Below the pieces are notes generated by a model. The model had not been told where the DNA came from and did no database searches. It was given only the letters and a program-made list of their open reading frames with translations. Of a DNA stretch of 60,000 nt, positions 1-11,220 are shown in pieces. Each line of letters starts with the position of its first letter. Position 1 is the stretch's first letter. The stretch is from Antedon mediterranea (taxonomy: Eukaryota; Echinodermata; Crinoidea; Comatulida; Antedonidae): the NCBI RefSeq assembly GCF_964355755.1, contig NC_092670.1, forward strand, positions 33,407,795 through 33,467,794, read 5' to 3'. Position numbers and translations under genes: made by a program.

Positions 1-1896
1 TTTATTAATATTATATTTTATTATAAACTTGATTTTGATTTCTAAAGGAATTCTGTCTGATGATTGACATTTCAATATTACATTGTCATTCATTATTAAA
101 TCATGTGATTGACTGATAAATCAAATATTTTGCTGTTTAAATATAAGCCACCTTTATACATAAAGTAATTGCCATTTATCTTGATTCTCAACTGATGTCA
201 AGTACACTGCATGCAGACTTGGTCACTGAAACACCCTGTTAGGCTAATTCGATGAAAGACGAAATTCCAATTACACTCTACTTTTGCTTGTGAAATTATT
301 TGTACCATTCCATTCATTATTCATTTGTATTATAAATCTGTTTGATGTATTCATCTTGACAGCAAAAAACCATGGAGGTTACTGAACAACCGCATTATTT
401 AAACTGATCCTACTACTGTAAACTCTTCCCTTCATTTTAACTGAAAATTAGATTAGTATGTGTTTTCTTCAATACTTTGTACATAGTTTTATGTCAACAA
501 CTCAAATTTCTGTATGGTATTCCTCAGTTGTAAGTAATGCTTACTAATACTATTGTGGTTAACATTTAACTGATACAGTTTTAGTACTTCCTTTATTAAA
601 TTGCAGTATTATCTTTACTTTATATAAGCACCTTTCTGATAGTTGTTTCAGTGTTAATCAAGCCATCAACTTGATTTACATAACAGTGTCTAATTGATAA
701 ACAGGCCATTCTGTTTATAGCTCTACAGTTCATGCACAGACAGTACAGTACTGTATCTATTCCACTGTTTCTAATGTGTTAGCCAGCTATAGCATATTGA
801 TTTATGTAATGCATTTATTTATTGCTCTTTCTGTAATGACTGGATGGGTTAGTTGAATATTATGTTTTATCTGATGAGAGCACTGTACTAAAACAGTAAT
901 AATACTGTGTTTAAAAGTCATTCTGGGCATGCTCCTGAGTGCGCAGAATGAATACTTGATAGCTGCGTAGTCATTGTGTTGCGTAAAAAAAACTGAAAGA
1001 TCACTATTATATAGAATTTGTACTGTGTGGTCATTTGGGCTACTATAGCAATATGGCCTGTATATTGCGTAGATAGTGAAAATCCATACTGATTAGGATA
1101 GTACTATATGTTTACTATGAATATTCTTAACACTTTTAACTCAAGTAAAAAAAAATTTAAATCCCCAGCCGTCAGCTGTGGTTTACGTTTTTCCACCTTA
1201 TTACAAATAATGTATAGATTAATATGCATGGGTGGATGAATATATTATAACGTGGTTTTACAGTCTTCAACTCTGCATACTTTTCTTTGTAATTCCATTG
1301 TAAAGTTCTGACACAATAAAACTTTAGAGTATTACAGTATTGTTACTTTTCAGTTAGTTCATTTTATGGTTACGCATTGTTAGTTTTTTTGCTCAAGTTA
1401 ATGCAGTTTTTTTAGAAATACAGTACAGGGAATTACCATGTGTCAATGGCCAAAAATAACCTACATTATTCATCAAGTTTTTTTTAAACAAACAAAAAAG
1501 GATTACAGTTAAGGAGAAAATGTTAAATTACCTGATTGATACTGATTGTGATTTATTACATTGTTGCACAAGTGATTTTTGTAAACATACAATCATAGAA
1601 AACTAATCAGACAGAGATATTGAATTTAATAAATCATTGATTAGTTGAACAAATAAAAAAGGGAGAAAAACATGAAGACACTGTACCGGATGTATTGTAC
1701 AACACCTGGTACTGTTCATGGGATTGTTGCTAATGGTAATTGGGAGTTTACAGTAATAAATATGGAAATGCCCAAAAATAACCAGAGCATCATAAAACTA
1801 CTGTATACTACAGTATGTAAAGAATTAGTACAGACAGTACTGTATGTCAGGATGTGTATTGTGTACAGTAGTATTACACATACCATAATGGATGAC

Positions 1897-1915
1897 GTAC
1901 AGTACAGTACAGTAC
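1897..1915. repeat. (GTACA)n microsatellite
   Basis: About four perfect GTACA units in a row. The same TACAG/TACTG word is scattered singly through the whole window, so this may be a local expansion of a common background motif. Confidence 0.8.
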
Positions 1916-2307
1916 ATGAGATCGAATCATTGTAATTTGTAAAGTACAGTATAATATTGTACAGTAATGGAGTTCCAAAGTCTAAAAATAATCAGTTACG
2001 ATAGATAATACTAATAAAATAATCATGAGTTTTTTATTACATCATACAGTAGATTGGAGATGTACATTATGTGATCATTGTACCCTTCAATACAACAATA
2101 CAATTTCAATTATAAGTCAATATTGTATTTAAGAATTTCCCTGTGTTTATATAGGAGAATGTTTTAATACATACTGTACAAAGAGTTTCCATCTACCAGG
2201 GGCAGATAGAGCATTATTATAACGATCTGTCCGGCCAACCAAAATAAAAACAGTCATTATATTATTTTGAAAGACATCACTGTTAAATTTTAGGGGCGGG
2301 GGATAAA

Positions 2308-2335
2308 GCCTGTTTATGCCCCTCCCCCCCCCCCC
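2308..2335. repeat. Poly-C / C-rich run
   Basis: An uninterrupted run of 12 C at about 2324-2335, preceded by GCCCCT. It stands out in AT-rich flanks; no coding or structural role can be inferred. Confidence 0.8.
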
Positions 2336-3647
2336 TTCCTAAATCTGTACCTGTCTACTGTACTGTACCTGTGATTAATAACTCCAACCTGATTTCCATA
2401 CATGTACTGTATGACAAAACCACTGTGCAATGTGGAGTGTGTTAACCTTTTGCATATCATTTATAACCCCATTTTTCACCTGCATTGAGGAATGTACACT
2501 GTCATTTTTTAGTTTATACTTGTAATTTCCTTTTACTTTGAATGTGGAGATGATAGGTGTCAAAGATCATACAAATATTTAGACATGTTGTCAAGAAATG
2601 ATCAAATATTCACATTCCCTGATCATTGGAGCTTGTAAATTATCAGCTTGCATGCACTTGAATTTTTAGATTGCAAATGATTTTATATTATGCATTTTAT
2701 CTACAGTATTAGATTTAAAAAATAGAAATAATTTCTTAAAAAGTTCTTTATGCTCTATGTTATTATTGTATTGAACTACTACTGTATACTTCTACACAGT
2801 ACATTGTTTTATTTTAATTTATTTTATTTTATTCATTTCGGCAAATTGTGGATAATTTGCTCCCTCAAAAAATTCCTTTCCATTCTTACAGTAACTAGGA
2901 ATACTGTATTACTGTACTGTACAGTAATAATTTTATTTCAATATTTCAGGTTTTCTCCTACGTACAGTGTATGTCATCGTTATTGTATTGTAATGCCATC
3001 CCCCATTTGCCGATATTCCATACATTCCAATTATTTAGTTTCTAAAATTTTACTCCCTATTCCTTTTTGCTGTACTGTACAATGTTCCATCCAGATCCAT
3101 TTTATTCCTGAATGAATTCCACACCCCCAAGGCAATATTTCATTGAGAATCCCTTATTTTAATTCTGTTTTTCCTGAACTGTTATTCAATTCCCCAATAC
3201 ACCCTACTAAAAGTTATATTAAATTACTGTATTAAGTTTTATCCCAAATGGTTTTTTTCCGTATCCTTTGAATATTCCAACCAACAGAATATCCTAATTT
3301 GATGTACTGTAACTATTCTTTGGCAGGAAATTTGTAAAAGTCACCATCTGACATTGACTATCCTCTAATCTAATTAATTTCTAATCCTAATTTTGAGATA
3401 ACGATATTTTAGGAAGGATACAGTATAATCATCAAACTGATTTAGACAGTAACATTGAATACATTATAGGATGATATTAATATTAAAATATTTAATTAAG
3501 AGAGTTTAATGTTATTGCTGTCCAGCCAATGTTTATACACATACGTACTGTTATCAGTCCCCACCCAAAGTGTTTACTGTACATACTGTTGAAGACCAAA
3601 GAACTCCTCATCATCATATATCGACCGCAGTCGACCATCTTCATCAA

Positions 3648-3895
3648 TCAGACATCAGCATAGCTAGATTTCCAAGTTTTGCAGTCCTCCATGACACAAG
3701 CAAGTTCAGATGTATTTTCAAGGACCTTGACGTGTGTTTTGTTTCGTGCACCTGATGATCCGTGTTTGGGTTCCCAGAGCAGAAATCTGCTTGCTGCTTC
3801 TTCTGTGTGACGATAAAAGTTCCTATCTTGGCAAGGCGAGCTCAGTGTCCTGTTATGAAGTAGATTGCCTGTGGTCAGGGTAAAGAGACTCATTT
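3648..3895 (-). pseudogene. Degenerate non-LTR retrotransposon reverse transcriptase, C-terminal tail
   Basis: The minus-strand frame ending at the stop at 3648-3650 contains EEAASRFLLWEPKHG, then ARNKTHVKVLENTSELACVM, then EDCKTWKS close to the stop. This matches the layout of the C-terminal tail of many invertebrate non-LTR reverse transcriptases: a 'GH..R...E.A...LLWEPKHG' block, a 'RGRP..TY..VL' block, and an 'EL...M.DR..WK' block. Known of the family: this region lies downstream of the RT catalytic core. What I see: the usual GRP is lost (GAR) and the DR of the last block reads DC, so the copy is decayed. Upstream, SLFTLTTGN in the same frame may be the preceding 'LT' block. No RT core or endonuclease is visible beyond 3895, so it is a 5'-truncated insertion. 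Local GC is higher than the flanks. The assignment to non-LTR RT is fairly firm; clade (CR1, L2, RTE or other) is not determined. Confidence 0.72.
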
Positions 3896-4624
3896 TGAAT
3901 TGATGATAAAACAGTATTTTGTTGATTTTGGTAGAACTGCAGACCAAGATCATCTGGTACTGTATTCAGTATACTACTGTCTACGGTAGTGATATAATAC
4001 GTAAGATTACTTAACACAGGAAATGTAGAATTACCTTTGTAAAATCGTAAAATAAATTTAATACTAAAGGATAAAGTAGAAATGATTATGGCTGTACTAT
4101 AGGTGATTGCTGTCAGTGTTTTAAAATGATTTTCAATGAAAAAACGATGAACCATTTCAAAACTGTGTCATTGGGCATTTAACATGACGTTGTGATTGAT
4201 TTTCGTTGCTGTATTATAGGTAGTTATGAAGGTCTGTGGAAACTGTAATTTACTAATTAAGATCTATTACATCTCTTAACTACAGTTAGTATACGTACTA
4301 TTCATGCAGGGTTTAATTTCTACTGTTCCTTTATTGAGACCGATACATTTTCACGTTAATAATCATTTTGGACTATTTAAAGTTTCTTCGTTTTTGTGCC
4401 TACTACGAACTCGCTAATGTAGAAAAGATTTTCATTAAACATTTTGATTAGCAATAATTGATGATCAATCTAAATTTGGAGTACTAGGAAACATACAGTT
4501 TATTTGATAAAGGTACAGTGTATGATATTGTGTAGCAATTGGCTAACTGTACAGTAGGCTTCTGTATCATGTTCCATTCTCTACACGTACAGAACCTGTA
4601 AGTGTAACTGATTTTTATACAATT

Positions 4625-4862
4625 TTACTGTAACTACCACCACCAACACTAGTTAGTGGAAATAAATTATTATTAATTGAATGATTTGATAAGTCTATTT
4701 CGTGCCTAGCTTACCTGGATAAACCAACAATAGCTCCTTCTCCTCGAAGAGCGAGATATAACTCGAAAAGTAGAAGTTTTCATTGAATCCCCCTCTCCAC
4801 AAATGGTATAGTCCATGAACTATGCCCTCAAGTGGGAGCCTGCCCACAAACCACCATCATCA
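4625..4862 (-). repeat. Dispersed 'GTTTATCCAGGTAAGC' repeat, copy 1
   Basis: Read on the minus strand this copy runs ATGATGATGGT, CCCACTTGAGGGCATAGTTC, a CTCGCTCTTCGAGGAGAA block, GGTTTATCCAGGTAAGCTAG, and ends near GGTGGTGGTAG. The same blocks in the same order occur on the plus strand at 13548-13735, so the two are diverged copies of one interspersed repeat. Shorter matches to its core occur at 18188, 35513 and 53594. I found no terminal inverted repeats or Pol III boxes, so the class is unknown. Confidence 0.7.
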
Positions 4863-5110
4863 TTTCTTTTTGAGACATGAAAGAGTTAACATGTCTTCAA
4901 AGAGCTTGCACAGTTTCTTGCTGTTGCAATAGAGTTTTTTTGCATACCAATAACAAACAGTCATAAATGACTGGATAAATGCATTTAAAATGATTCCGAA
5001 TCCAACTAAATCCGATTTATTTTAGATCCTGTTATTCTTTAAACTTAAATCAATTTTTTACAAATTAAAGTTAGTGAAGAATCAATTAAAATATTCTATT
5101 ACATATACTT

Positions 5111-5435
5111 GAGTTAGCCAAGCGGTTAAGACAGTGGTTCCAACTTTAATTACGGTTACGGTTTCAAGTCTCACTCGCTCCATGGTTCTGGTGGTAAAAT
5201 GAGTCTTCTTGGATAAGGACTATAAACCGTACTGTAGGTCCAGTGTACACATCTACGGTACTGTAGCAAAAGTGTACTTTAAAGAACCTACAGTAGTACA
5301 TCTTTCAAGATGAGTAGGGGGTTACCCCGGTGTACTGTACTTAGTACATCACAGCTACTGATCGCAACTGGGCCCTCTGGGAAACCAGTCTTTGATTGTA
5401 GAGGTCGCCCAGTATAAATAAAATATTTCAAGTTG
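5111..5435 (+). mobile_element. tRNA-derived SINE
   Basis: The head resembles a tRNA with Pol III promoter elements: an A-box-like TTAGCCAAGCGG at 5114-5125 and a B-box-like GGTTTCAAGTC at 5160-5170, with normal tRNA spacing. The arms are too degraded for a functional tRNA. The body continues with GGATAAGGACTATAAACCGT, GGGGTTACCCCGGTG (about 5319-5333) and CTGGGCCCTCTGGGAAACC, a layout typical of tRNA-derived SINEs of marine invertebrates. The 3' end is set where this structured, GC-richer body stops; I could not see clear target duplications. Confidence 0.68.
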
Positions 5436-5794
5436 TACCCTACATTAGCTCCAATATTTACAACTAACATTTATCTTTGTCATTCATTTTGCTTTGTCAT
5501 TCATTTGGCTTTTGTCATTTAGCATCTTATTGAATATTATTGACTTGTTGTTCATTGATTACAAGAAATTAACAAAGCAAGAAACATATTGATCATTGTA
5601 CTTGAAAAGCTACATTTGAAACTTGAGGTGTGATACCGTGTTCTTCATCAAGACAACAATAGATCTAAAATTGATTATACAGAAACCGAACTTCTGCTAC
5701 TGTTTCCAGTTCTTTTCTCTATACTTTTTTTTAGTTAAAAATTGATATACAGTAACTTTAGGCAGTCATTATTTATTATTATTTTATATATTTA

Positions 5795-6035
5795 GGCAAA
5801 TTGCCAAGGATAACCATTAGCAAATTCATTCACTATCCTACTTAGAGGTGGCAATCCGTTCATGAGACAAACATATACACAAGATGCTCTACATAAACAA
5901 AGTCTTATTACAAGTCTTTGGGAGTGGAGTTGTAAATTGTCATTAGAAAAAATCCTGACATATGACAGGACTTGAACCCAGGACCCTTGGATTGGCAGCC
6001 AAGCATCATAACCACCAGGCCACAACTCCACTCCA
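5795..6035 (-). mobile_element. tRNA-derived SINE (Gly-like head), reverse orientation
   Basis: On the minus strand the head begins near 6030 with GGAGTTGTGGCCTGGTGGTT (A box TGGCCTGGTGG), passes an anticodon-arm-like CTTGG...CCAAG around GCC, and reaches a consensus B box GGTTCAAGTCC at about 5970-5980. The loop is one base too long and the acceptor stem does not close, which argues against a functional tRNA-Gly. The body continues to about 5795 and ends in an AT-rich tail. It is a different family from the SINE at 5111. Confidence 0.7.
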
Positions 6036-6090
6036 TTGTTTAAGGACTCGGTAAATTTGTTTTATTATTTGTCTAGGTATGATCATTCAT

Positions 6091-7029
6091 TACCGTATTT
6101 TCCGGAGTATAGGTCGACCCCAAGTATAAGTCGACCCCCAACTTTGACCCAGAATATCGTTGATTTTGGTATGACCTGAATATAAGTCGACCCCCCAAAA
6201 TCGGCTAATAACACAACTTTAAAGTTCAAAGAAGGCTAGAAACGTATGAAATGTGGTTGTTTGTTTATACAATTATTAAAGTGTAGGCCTAATCAATATC
6301 GGACGGACGTAATCACAACGGCTTCGCCGCCGTCTTCGCCAGCCTATAATAAATGACAGCGATGTAGCGTTACAGTACTTGCCATCAGCGATGTTTTTTC
6401 GCGTCACTCAAATAAATTAAAACGAGTTTTTCGTTAGGAGGCTTATTAAATTGTACAGGCGAGTAGTTGTAAATCGCGTTATCTGTAAATGTACACGCGC
6501 CGGACTGAGGAGAATTTATTTTATGAATAGACATGCGCAGTAATTGTAATTACGAACAAACAAACAAAATGCGCATGTGTATAGATGAAAATATCGCGCA
6601 ATAACAAACATGCTGCATGGACATTCCAACATCGTGTAGTTCGTTTTTGGTGTGTGTTACGATGTTTTCGCGAGTGAATACGAAGCATATGAAACACAAA
6701 CGAAAACTATTTATTCTTAATTATTTTAATAAAAGCGTAATATAAACATCAAAATTAATCTTTGTTATATATTAATAGTACTTGTACCAGTACTTGTTGG
6801 AGTTGTATTATTTTGTACAATGTAGGTATTATTAAATTGAAAACTCCTGTGAGTGATTGATGATAGGCCACTGACCTTGCTAGGCCTTGACAGCTGACGG
6901 CTTTTGAACGAATTTTTTCGGCTTGATTTTTTTCAAAAATCGCATGGTCGGAGTATAAGTCGACCCCCCCCGATTTTGCAATTAAAATTTTCCCACAAAG
7001 TCTCGACCTATACTCCGGAAAATACGGTA
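6091..7029. mobile_element. Non-autonomous DNA transposon, TA target duplication
   Basis: The ends are perfect inverted repeats of about 26 bp that start CCGTATTTTCCGGAGTATAG at 6093 and are mirrored at 7005-7027. Both ends are flanked by TA (6091-6092 and 7028-7029), as expected for elements that duplicate TA. A subterminal motif AGTATAAGTCGACCCCC recurs near both ends (6123, 6180, 6952). The interior (6300-6660) is clearly richer in CpG than the flanks. No transposase frame is visible. Similar CCGTATTTTCCG termini are known in animal DNA transposons; I do not name the superfamily with certainty (ISL2EU-like or Tc1/mariner-like are candidates). Confidence 0.85.
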
Positions 7030-8525
7030 AGGACATTTTACTCACTGTATTTATGCATGAACCTATAATTATTTTATAGGTCCATTATTTATGCAAAATG
7101 ATAGAAACCCATGTTTAAATCTAGCATGCAAGCATGAAAATTACATTATCTGTACATTGATGGATCTACAGTAAAACTGCACCCCGTATACTATTTGATT
7201 AGGCCTATAACATAATACAATTAATTATTATCACCTAATTTTGTATAACTAATAATACAGTATTAGATCATCATATTTCATTATTTTCAATTCTTTCTTT
7301 TTACAACAAAACTAAAAAAAACAAACAAAAAAACAAAGTATAATTTCATTAAATTGAAATGAATTGAAAATAAAAATATAAATTCATAGAACTATGAAAA
7401 TAGTAATATAACTAATATATTATTCTCATGGGTCTTTGGATTCATAAACAAAGAACTTTAGTTTTATCATCTCTCTATTGTTAAAAAAATTGTATTGTTG
7501 CTGTTTTTTAGAGAATTAAAGAAGAAGGTATACTGTAGTGTAACAGTACAGAATACAATGGAATTTTAAACAGGAAATGTGTATTGCTCTGTATAATCTA
7601 CAAAGGGAAGAACTTGACAATAAGATATGAATTTAAAAAGGTACAATATTGTATGGAAGAAGATTATAAAGCATAAAAATAAAGCACAGATGGTCATTAG
7701 ATTAATTAAATTTTCCAAATAAATTAATATGAAAGCAATAAATAAAAATCTGTAGTAAAAATAAATAAATAAAAATTACTTTCTTTAGGCCTATTGCATT
7801 TATTGAATAAATAAAATGAAATACTGTACTGTAAAGTCTTAGGACCTTTTTAGTAACACATTTTATTGAAAACAGTCAGAACTTCCTTGAAAAATACAGT
7901 AATTTGCATAGGAATGATGAGAATGCAGTATTTAGAGTTTAATTTGTTGATCATAAAATAAAAAAGTAAAAGCAGAACAAACAAAAAAAACTGTATTATT
8001 GAAAAATTTCAAAGAACAGTTTTCTTTGAAACTGGTTTTATAAACAAAGATGATAAGATTGCAGTATCATCAAGTAACAGAAGAAAAATACATTATCAAA
8101 AGAAGACCATATTATACAGTAATTAAGTATTATACAGCATACAGTACAGTGTATCATGGTGTGATGTAGAATACAGTATACAGTAATTAATGGTGTTTCT
8201 ATTTAAAAAAAATGCCCGATACAAATCTTTCTTAACATTTTATTTTAAACAAAAAAATGTCATAAAAATATCCTATGTTTAAAATGTCAAACAACCAAAA
8301 AAATGAATGGATGAAGAAGAAACATTTTCACTGAACCATTTTAAACTTTTTCACCAATTTGTTTGATTAAAGAACATCATGCATGTAATAAAAGTTCCAG
8401 ATACAGGCATTTACTTTCTGTGTTGAATTTCATGTTATATTACTGTATACAGTACACTACAAAGTTTTCTTTTATTATCCAGTATGGTGTGACCACTCAA
8501 ACCTTTTGGTTTCATGCTGGTAGCG
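7030..8525. other. AT-rich non-coding DNA, no gene seen
   Basis: Mostly A-rich and T-rich simple sequence (for example 7310-7340 and 7670-7830) with scattered TACAGTA words. No frame with coding character and no repeat termini were recognised. Confidence 0.6.
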
Positions 8526-8604
8526 GCATGATATAAATGTATAATTTTACAATTTACCTTGAACTTTCAAGTAACAGCCAATTTTTACTAAATAAATAGT
8601 TTGG
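8526..8604 (+). repeat. 79-bp direct repeat, left copy
   Basis: Nearly identical (two visible mismatches) to 9235-9313 in the same orientation, starting GCATGATATAAATG and ending AAATAAATAGTTTGG. The two copies bracket the foldback element at 8636-9200. Confidence 0.9.
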
Positions 8605-8635
8605 TCATCCATATGAATTGAATGGTGTGATATAT

Positions 8636-8845
8636 GAATGAAATGTTTTGAATTGAATGCTTTGAATTTAATGTTTTTAATGAAATGTTTTTAATGAAAT
8701 GTTTTTAATGAAATGTTTTGAATTGAATGTTTTGAATTGAATGTTTTGAATAAAATGTTTTGAATGAAATGTTTTGAACGAAATGTTTTGAATGAAATGT
8801 TTTGAACAAAATGTTTTGAACGAAATGTTTTGAATGAAATGTTTG
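8636..8845 (+). repeat. 14-bp tandem array
   Basis: About 15 degenerate copies of AATGTTTTGAATGA, with variants such as TGAACGA and TTTAATGA. It forms the outer part of the left arm of a foldback element. The right arm (9155-9200) keeps only about three units in reverse complement, so the array has expanded or contracted on one side only. Confidence 0.88.
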
Positions 8846-9200
8846 AATTGAATTGAAAAGTCAAACTATTGGCGGCGTATGTTGTTCCCGTTCACGATTT
8901 TTTCTCAACCTCTTTAGGCCAAGTCTGGGTACCCTCATCTCCTTTCCACGCTGTCATCAATATGGATCCTTTACAGAGAATCCTAACAGACCTGAAACAG
9001 TGGAATACATATTTCCAAACCCAGGTCTGTTAGGATTCTCTGTAAAGGCAGCGTGGAAAAGGGATGAGGATACCCAGGCTTAGGCCTAAGAGGTTGAGAA
9101 AAAAATTGCGAGCGGGAATGACATACGCCACCAATAGTTTGACTTTTCAATTCAATTCAAACATTTCATTCAAAACATTTCATTCAAAACATTTCATTCA
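8803..9200. mobile_element. Foldback element (long inverted repeat)
   Basis: The left arm 8803-8994 is the reverse complement of 9022-9200 at high identity. Matching blocks include GAAAAGTCAAAC (8855) with GTTTGACTTTTC (9137), and CAGAGAATCCTAACAGACC (8974) with its complement from about 9023. The left arm has about 14 extra bases around 8954-8968. The loop 8995-9021 holds a further small palindrome, TGGAA...TTCCA. Two open frames that cross it (8853-9083 and 9064-9300) are products of the inverted repeat and show no domain. Confidence 0.88.
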
Positions 9201-9234
9201 TATCATCGAAATGTTGCGTAAACGGCGTTCCATA

Positions 9235-9313
9235 GCACGATATAAATGTATAATCTTACAATTTACCTTGAACTTTCAAGTAACAGCCAATTTTTACTAA
9301 ATAAATAGTTTGG
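9235..9313 (+). repeat. 79-bp direct repeat, right copy
   Basis: Partner of 8526-8604, offset 709 bp, two mismatches. Too long for an ordinary transposase target duplication, so a local duplication or recombination event at the foldback is more likely. Confidence 0.9.
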
Positions 9314-9319
9314 ATAAAA

Positions 9320-11214
9320 TTTCAAGTAACACAATGTTGGTACCTGTATAAAGTTTTTTTTAACTGGTTGGTGCAGTATACACAGTTTGGTTGTTTGAAA
9401 CCAAACCTGTAATGTTTTGTAGTAAAATGAAATGCACAGCAATACAGAACTATAAGTATAAATACTATAGTAGTAGTATACTAAATGGCACTGTGCCTTT
9501 TGTTTTTACAATCCGTTATGCAACTACGCAGAAGATTGAATTAATAGTTTCCGGATCATGCCCAAAGTGACTTTTCGACTTAACTTAGTGTAGGCCTGTG
9601 ATGAGAACTAAAGGTCCCATAGCCTGGTACATATAAAACAAATTCAGTATTTAAAATACGCTTGGGTTGTATGATGTCTTGCTGTTTCCAGTGGTACAGT
9701 AGTTCTAATAAAAATGTCTGGCTATTTGTATGATGACAGTATTCTATTAAATTTAGAACTTTAATAATTTTGAAATACTGTATGAATTAATATAATATAG
9801 AACACGATTTGAACATCAATTCACTGTAATTTCTGTAACACATTACAAATATCATTTGCAATCTGTAGAAAATTGAGTAATGATTAAGATTCTCCATTTT
9901 TAAATGGGTGCAATATGGACATTTATGGCACCATTTCTATGTATTGCCCACCACTAGAAATACAGTACTCTACTACTGTATGTTGGATTTCAATGGTTTT
10001 CTTTGAAACAAGTTTTTATTGTATAAATTGCTACTTGGGGATTTCAATAAATTATTGTAACTGAACAATTGAATGTTATATTTTTTATCATCCACACAGT
10101 GTTTTATTTGTTTTCACTTTTGTTTTTATTGTTCCCATGTTGGCTAAACAAAATTACCATCTAACCATACTATGAGAAACTTCTATATTAAAGCTACATT
10201 GACATACAGTGGAGTACAGTATGCATTTCAGGTCCATAAATTATGGTATGTATTGTTGTCCCCACAAAGCCAGGGGAAAAGTTGGGGTATAATTTATTAC
10301 TTGGATAATAATTTTAAGCCTCCCTTTAGAGGTTTTACAGACAGGTCATCTGAGTTTAGCCTGGACTGAATGCTAAGCAGGGAAATGTTTTATAGTAATA
10401 ATAACATAAAATTGTTTACACCCTAAAGCCCAGCAAAGGTTCAAGGAGGAACAATTATTACAACAGTTTGTTATATGCCCCTAGCAATTCAAATGTTAGT
10501 TTTAACTAATAAATTGCCTGTGGACTTAAACCTCTTTTTTTTTACATTGCAAGTGGTACATGCATCTAATTGTTCTATTGTAGTATGAAAAGGTATATAT
10601 TTCCTCAAGCTTAACTGGAAACTGAGGAAATTCGGATTATGCCCTCCACGGACCCACAGCAGCCAGCAGTGCAGTGCCTACCAGATCAGTATTTACACTA
10701 TTTGAATCCACCAGCTGTATTAAAACCTACTACAGTATTTGTGTAATTTTTAAATAGTACAGTTTAGTTACTGTATCAGAATTGGTACTGTACTGTATTC
10801 TTTCTTAATATTTATCTGCCAAAATATTAAGGTGTCCAGTTCCACACATCACACTTTCCAACAGCAAGGTTGAGCACTGCCTTGTTGTGACAGTATAATC
10901 CTTTTATTGTATATTTTTGTAAAGTAGATGTGGGTCATACTAGCATTATCCATATCATATTTCAATCTGGATTGCCCTGTTCCTTTCTTTCCTATGTCAA
11001 GCAAGCTAATTCCTCCATAGCTCCATACTATAGTTCCAGCCCATAGGGGATTGCAAATATGTTTGCACTATTTGTACATCCTTACAATACATGTAGATAC
11101 AGTATTATAGATTTCCTGTACAATGTACTTTTTTACTACACAAGGTCATACTGTAAGGCCAATATATTATTCAAGATGTGAACAGTTTTCCAGAGCTTTT
11201 TACTACAACTCTCC
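9320..11214. other. Non-coding DNA, no gene seen
   Basis: No domain, repeat termini or RNA gene recognised. A short GC-richer patch lies at 10635-10690 and an imperfect small stem (CAGCAAGG...CCTTGTTG) at about 10861-10888; neither is enough to call a feature. Confidence 0.55.
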
Positions 11215-11220
11215 CAATAC

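Larger units (their letters stand above)
1..3560. other. AT-rich non-coding DNA, no gene seen
   Basis: No reading frame here has a recognisable domain or non-random composition. The longest (2750-3115, plus strand, 121 codons) is a run of hydrophobic residues produced by T-rich DNA. The stretch holds many scattered TACTGTA/TACAGTA motifs, a pentanucleotide run at 1897-1915 and a C-run at about 2324-2335. It could be intron or intergenic sequence; nothing in it decides which. Confidence 0.6.

Noticed and set aside
2750-3115. 121-codon plus-strand frame
   Set aside because: Low-complexity hydrophobic product of T-rich DNA with no domain, and TACTGTA background words run through it.
5111-5180. 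Functional tRNA gene
   Set aside because: A and B boxes are present, but acceptor and anticodon stems do not pair and a SINE body follows.
5965-6030. Functional tRNA-Gly(GCC), minus strand
   Set aside because: Good B box, but the anticodon loop is a base too long and the acceptor stem does not close; a SINE body follows.
8526-9313. LTR retrotransposon with 79-bp LTRs
   Set aside because: The internal part is a foldback without primer-binding site, polypurine tract or coding sequence, and the repeats lack TG...CA ends.
10861-10888. MicroRNA-like hairpin
   Set aside because: The stem is about 9 bp with a G-U pair and no extended arm, too short for a precursor.
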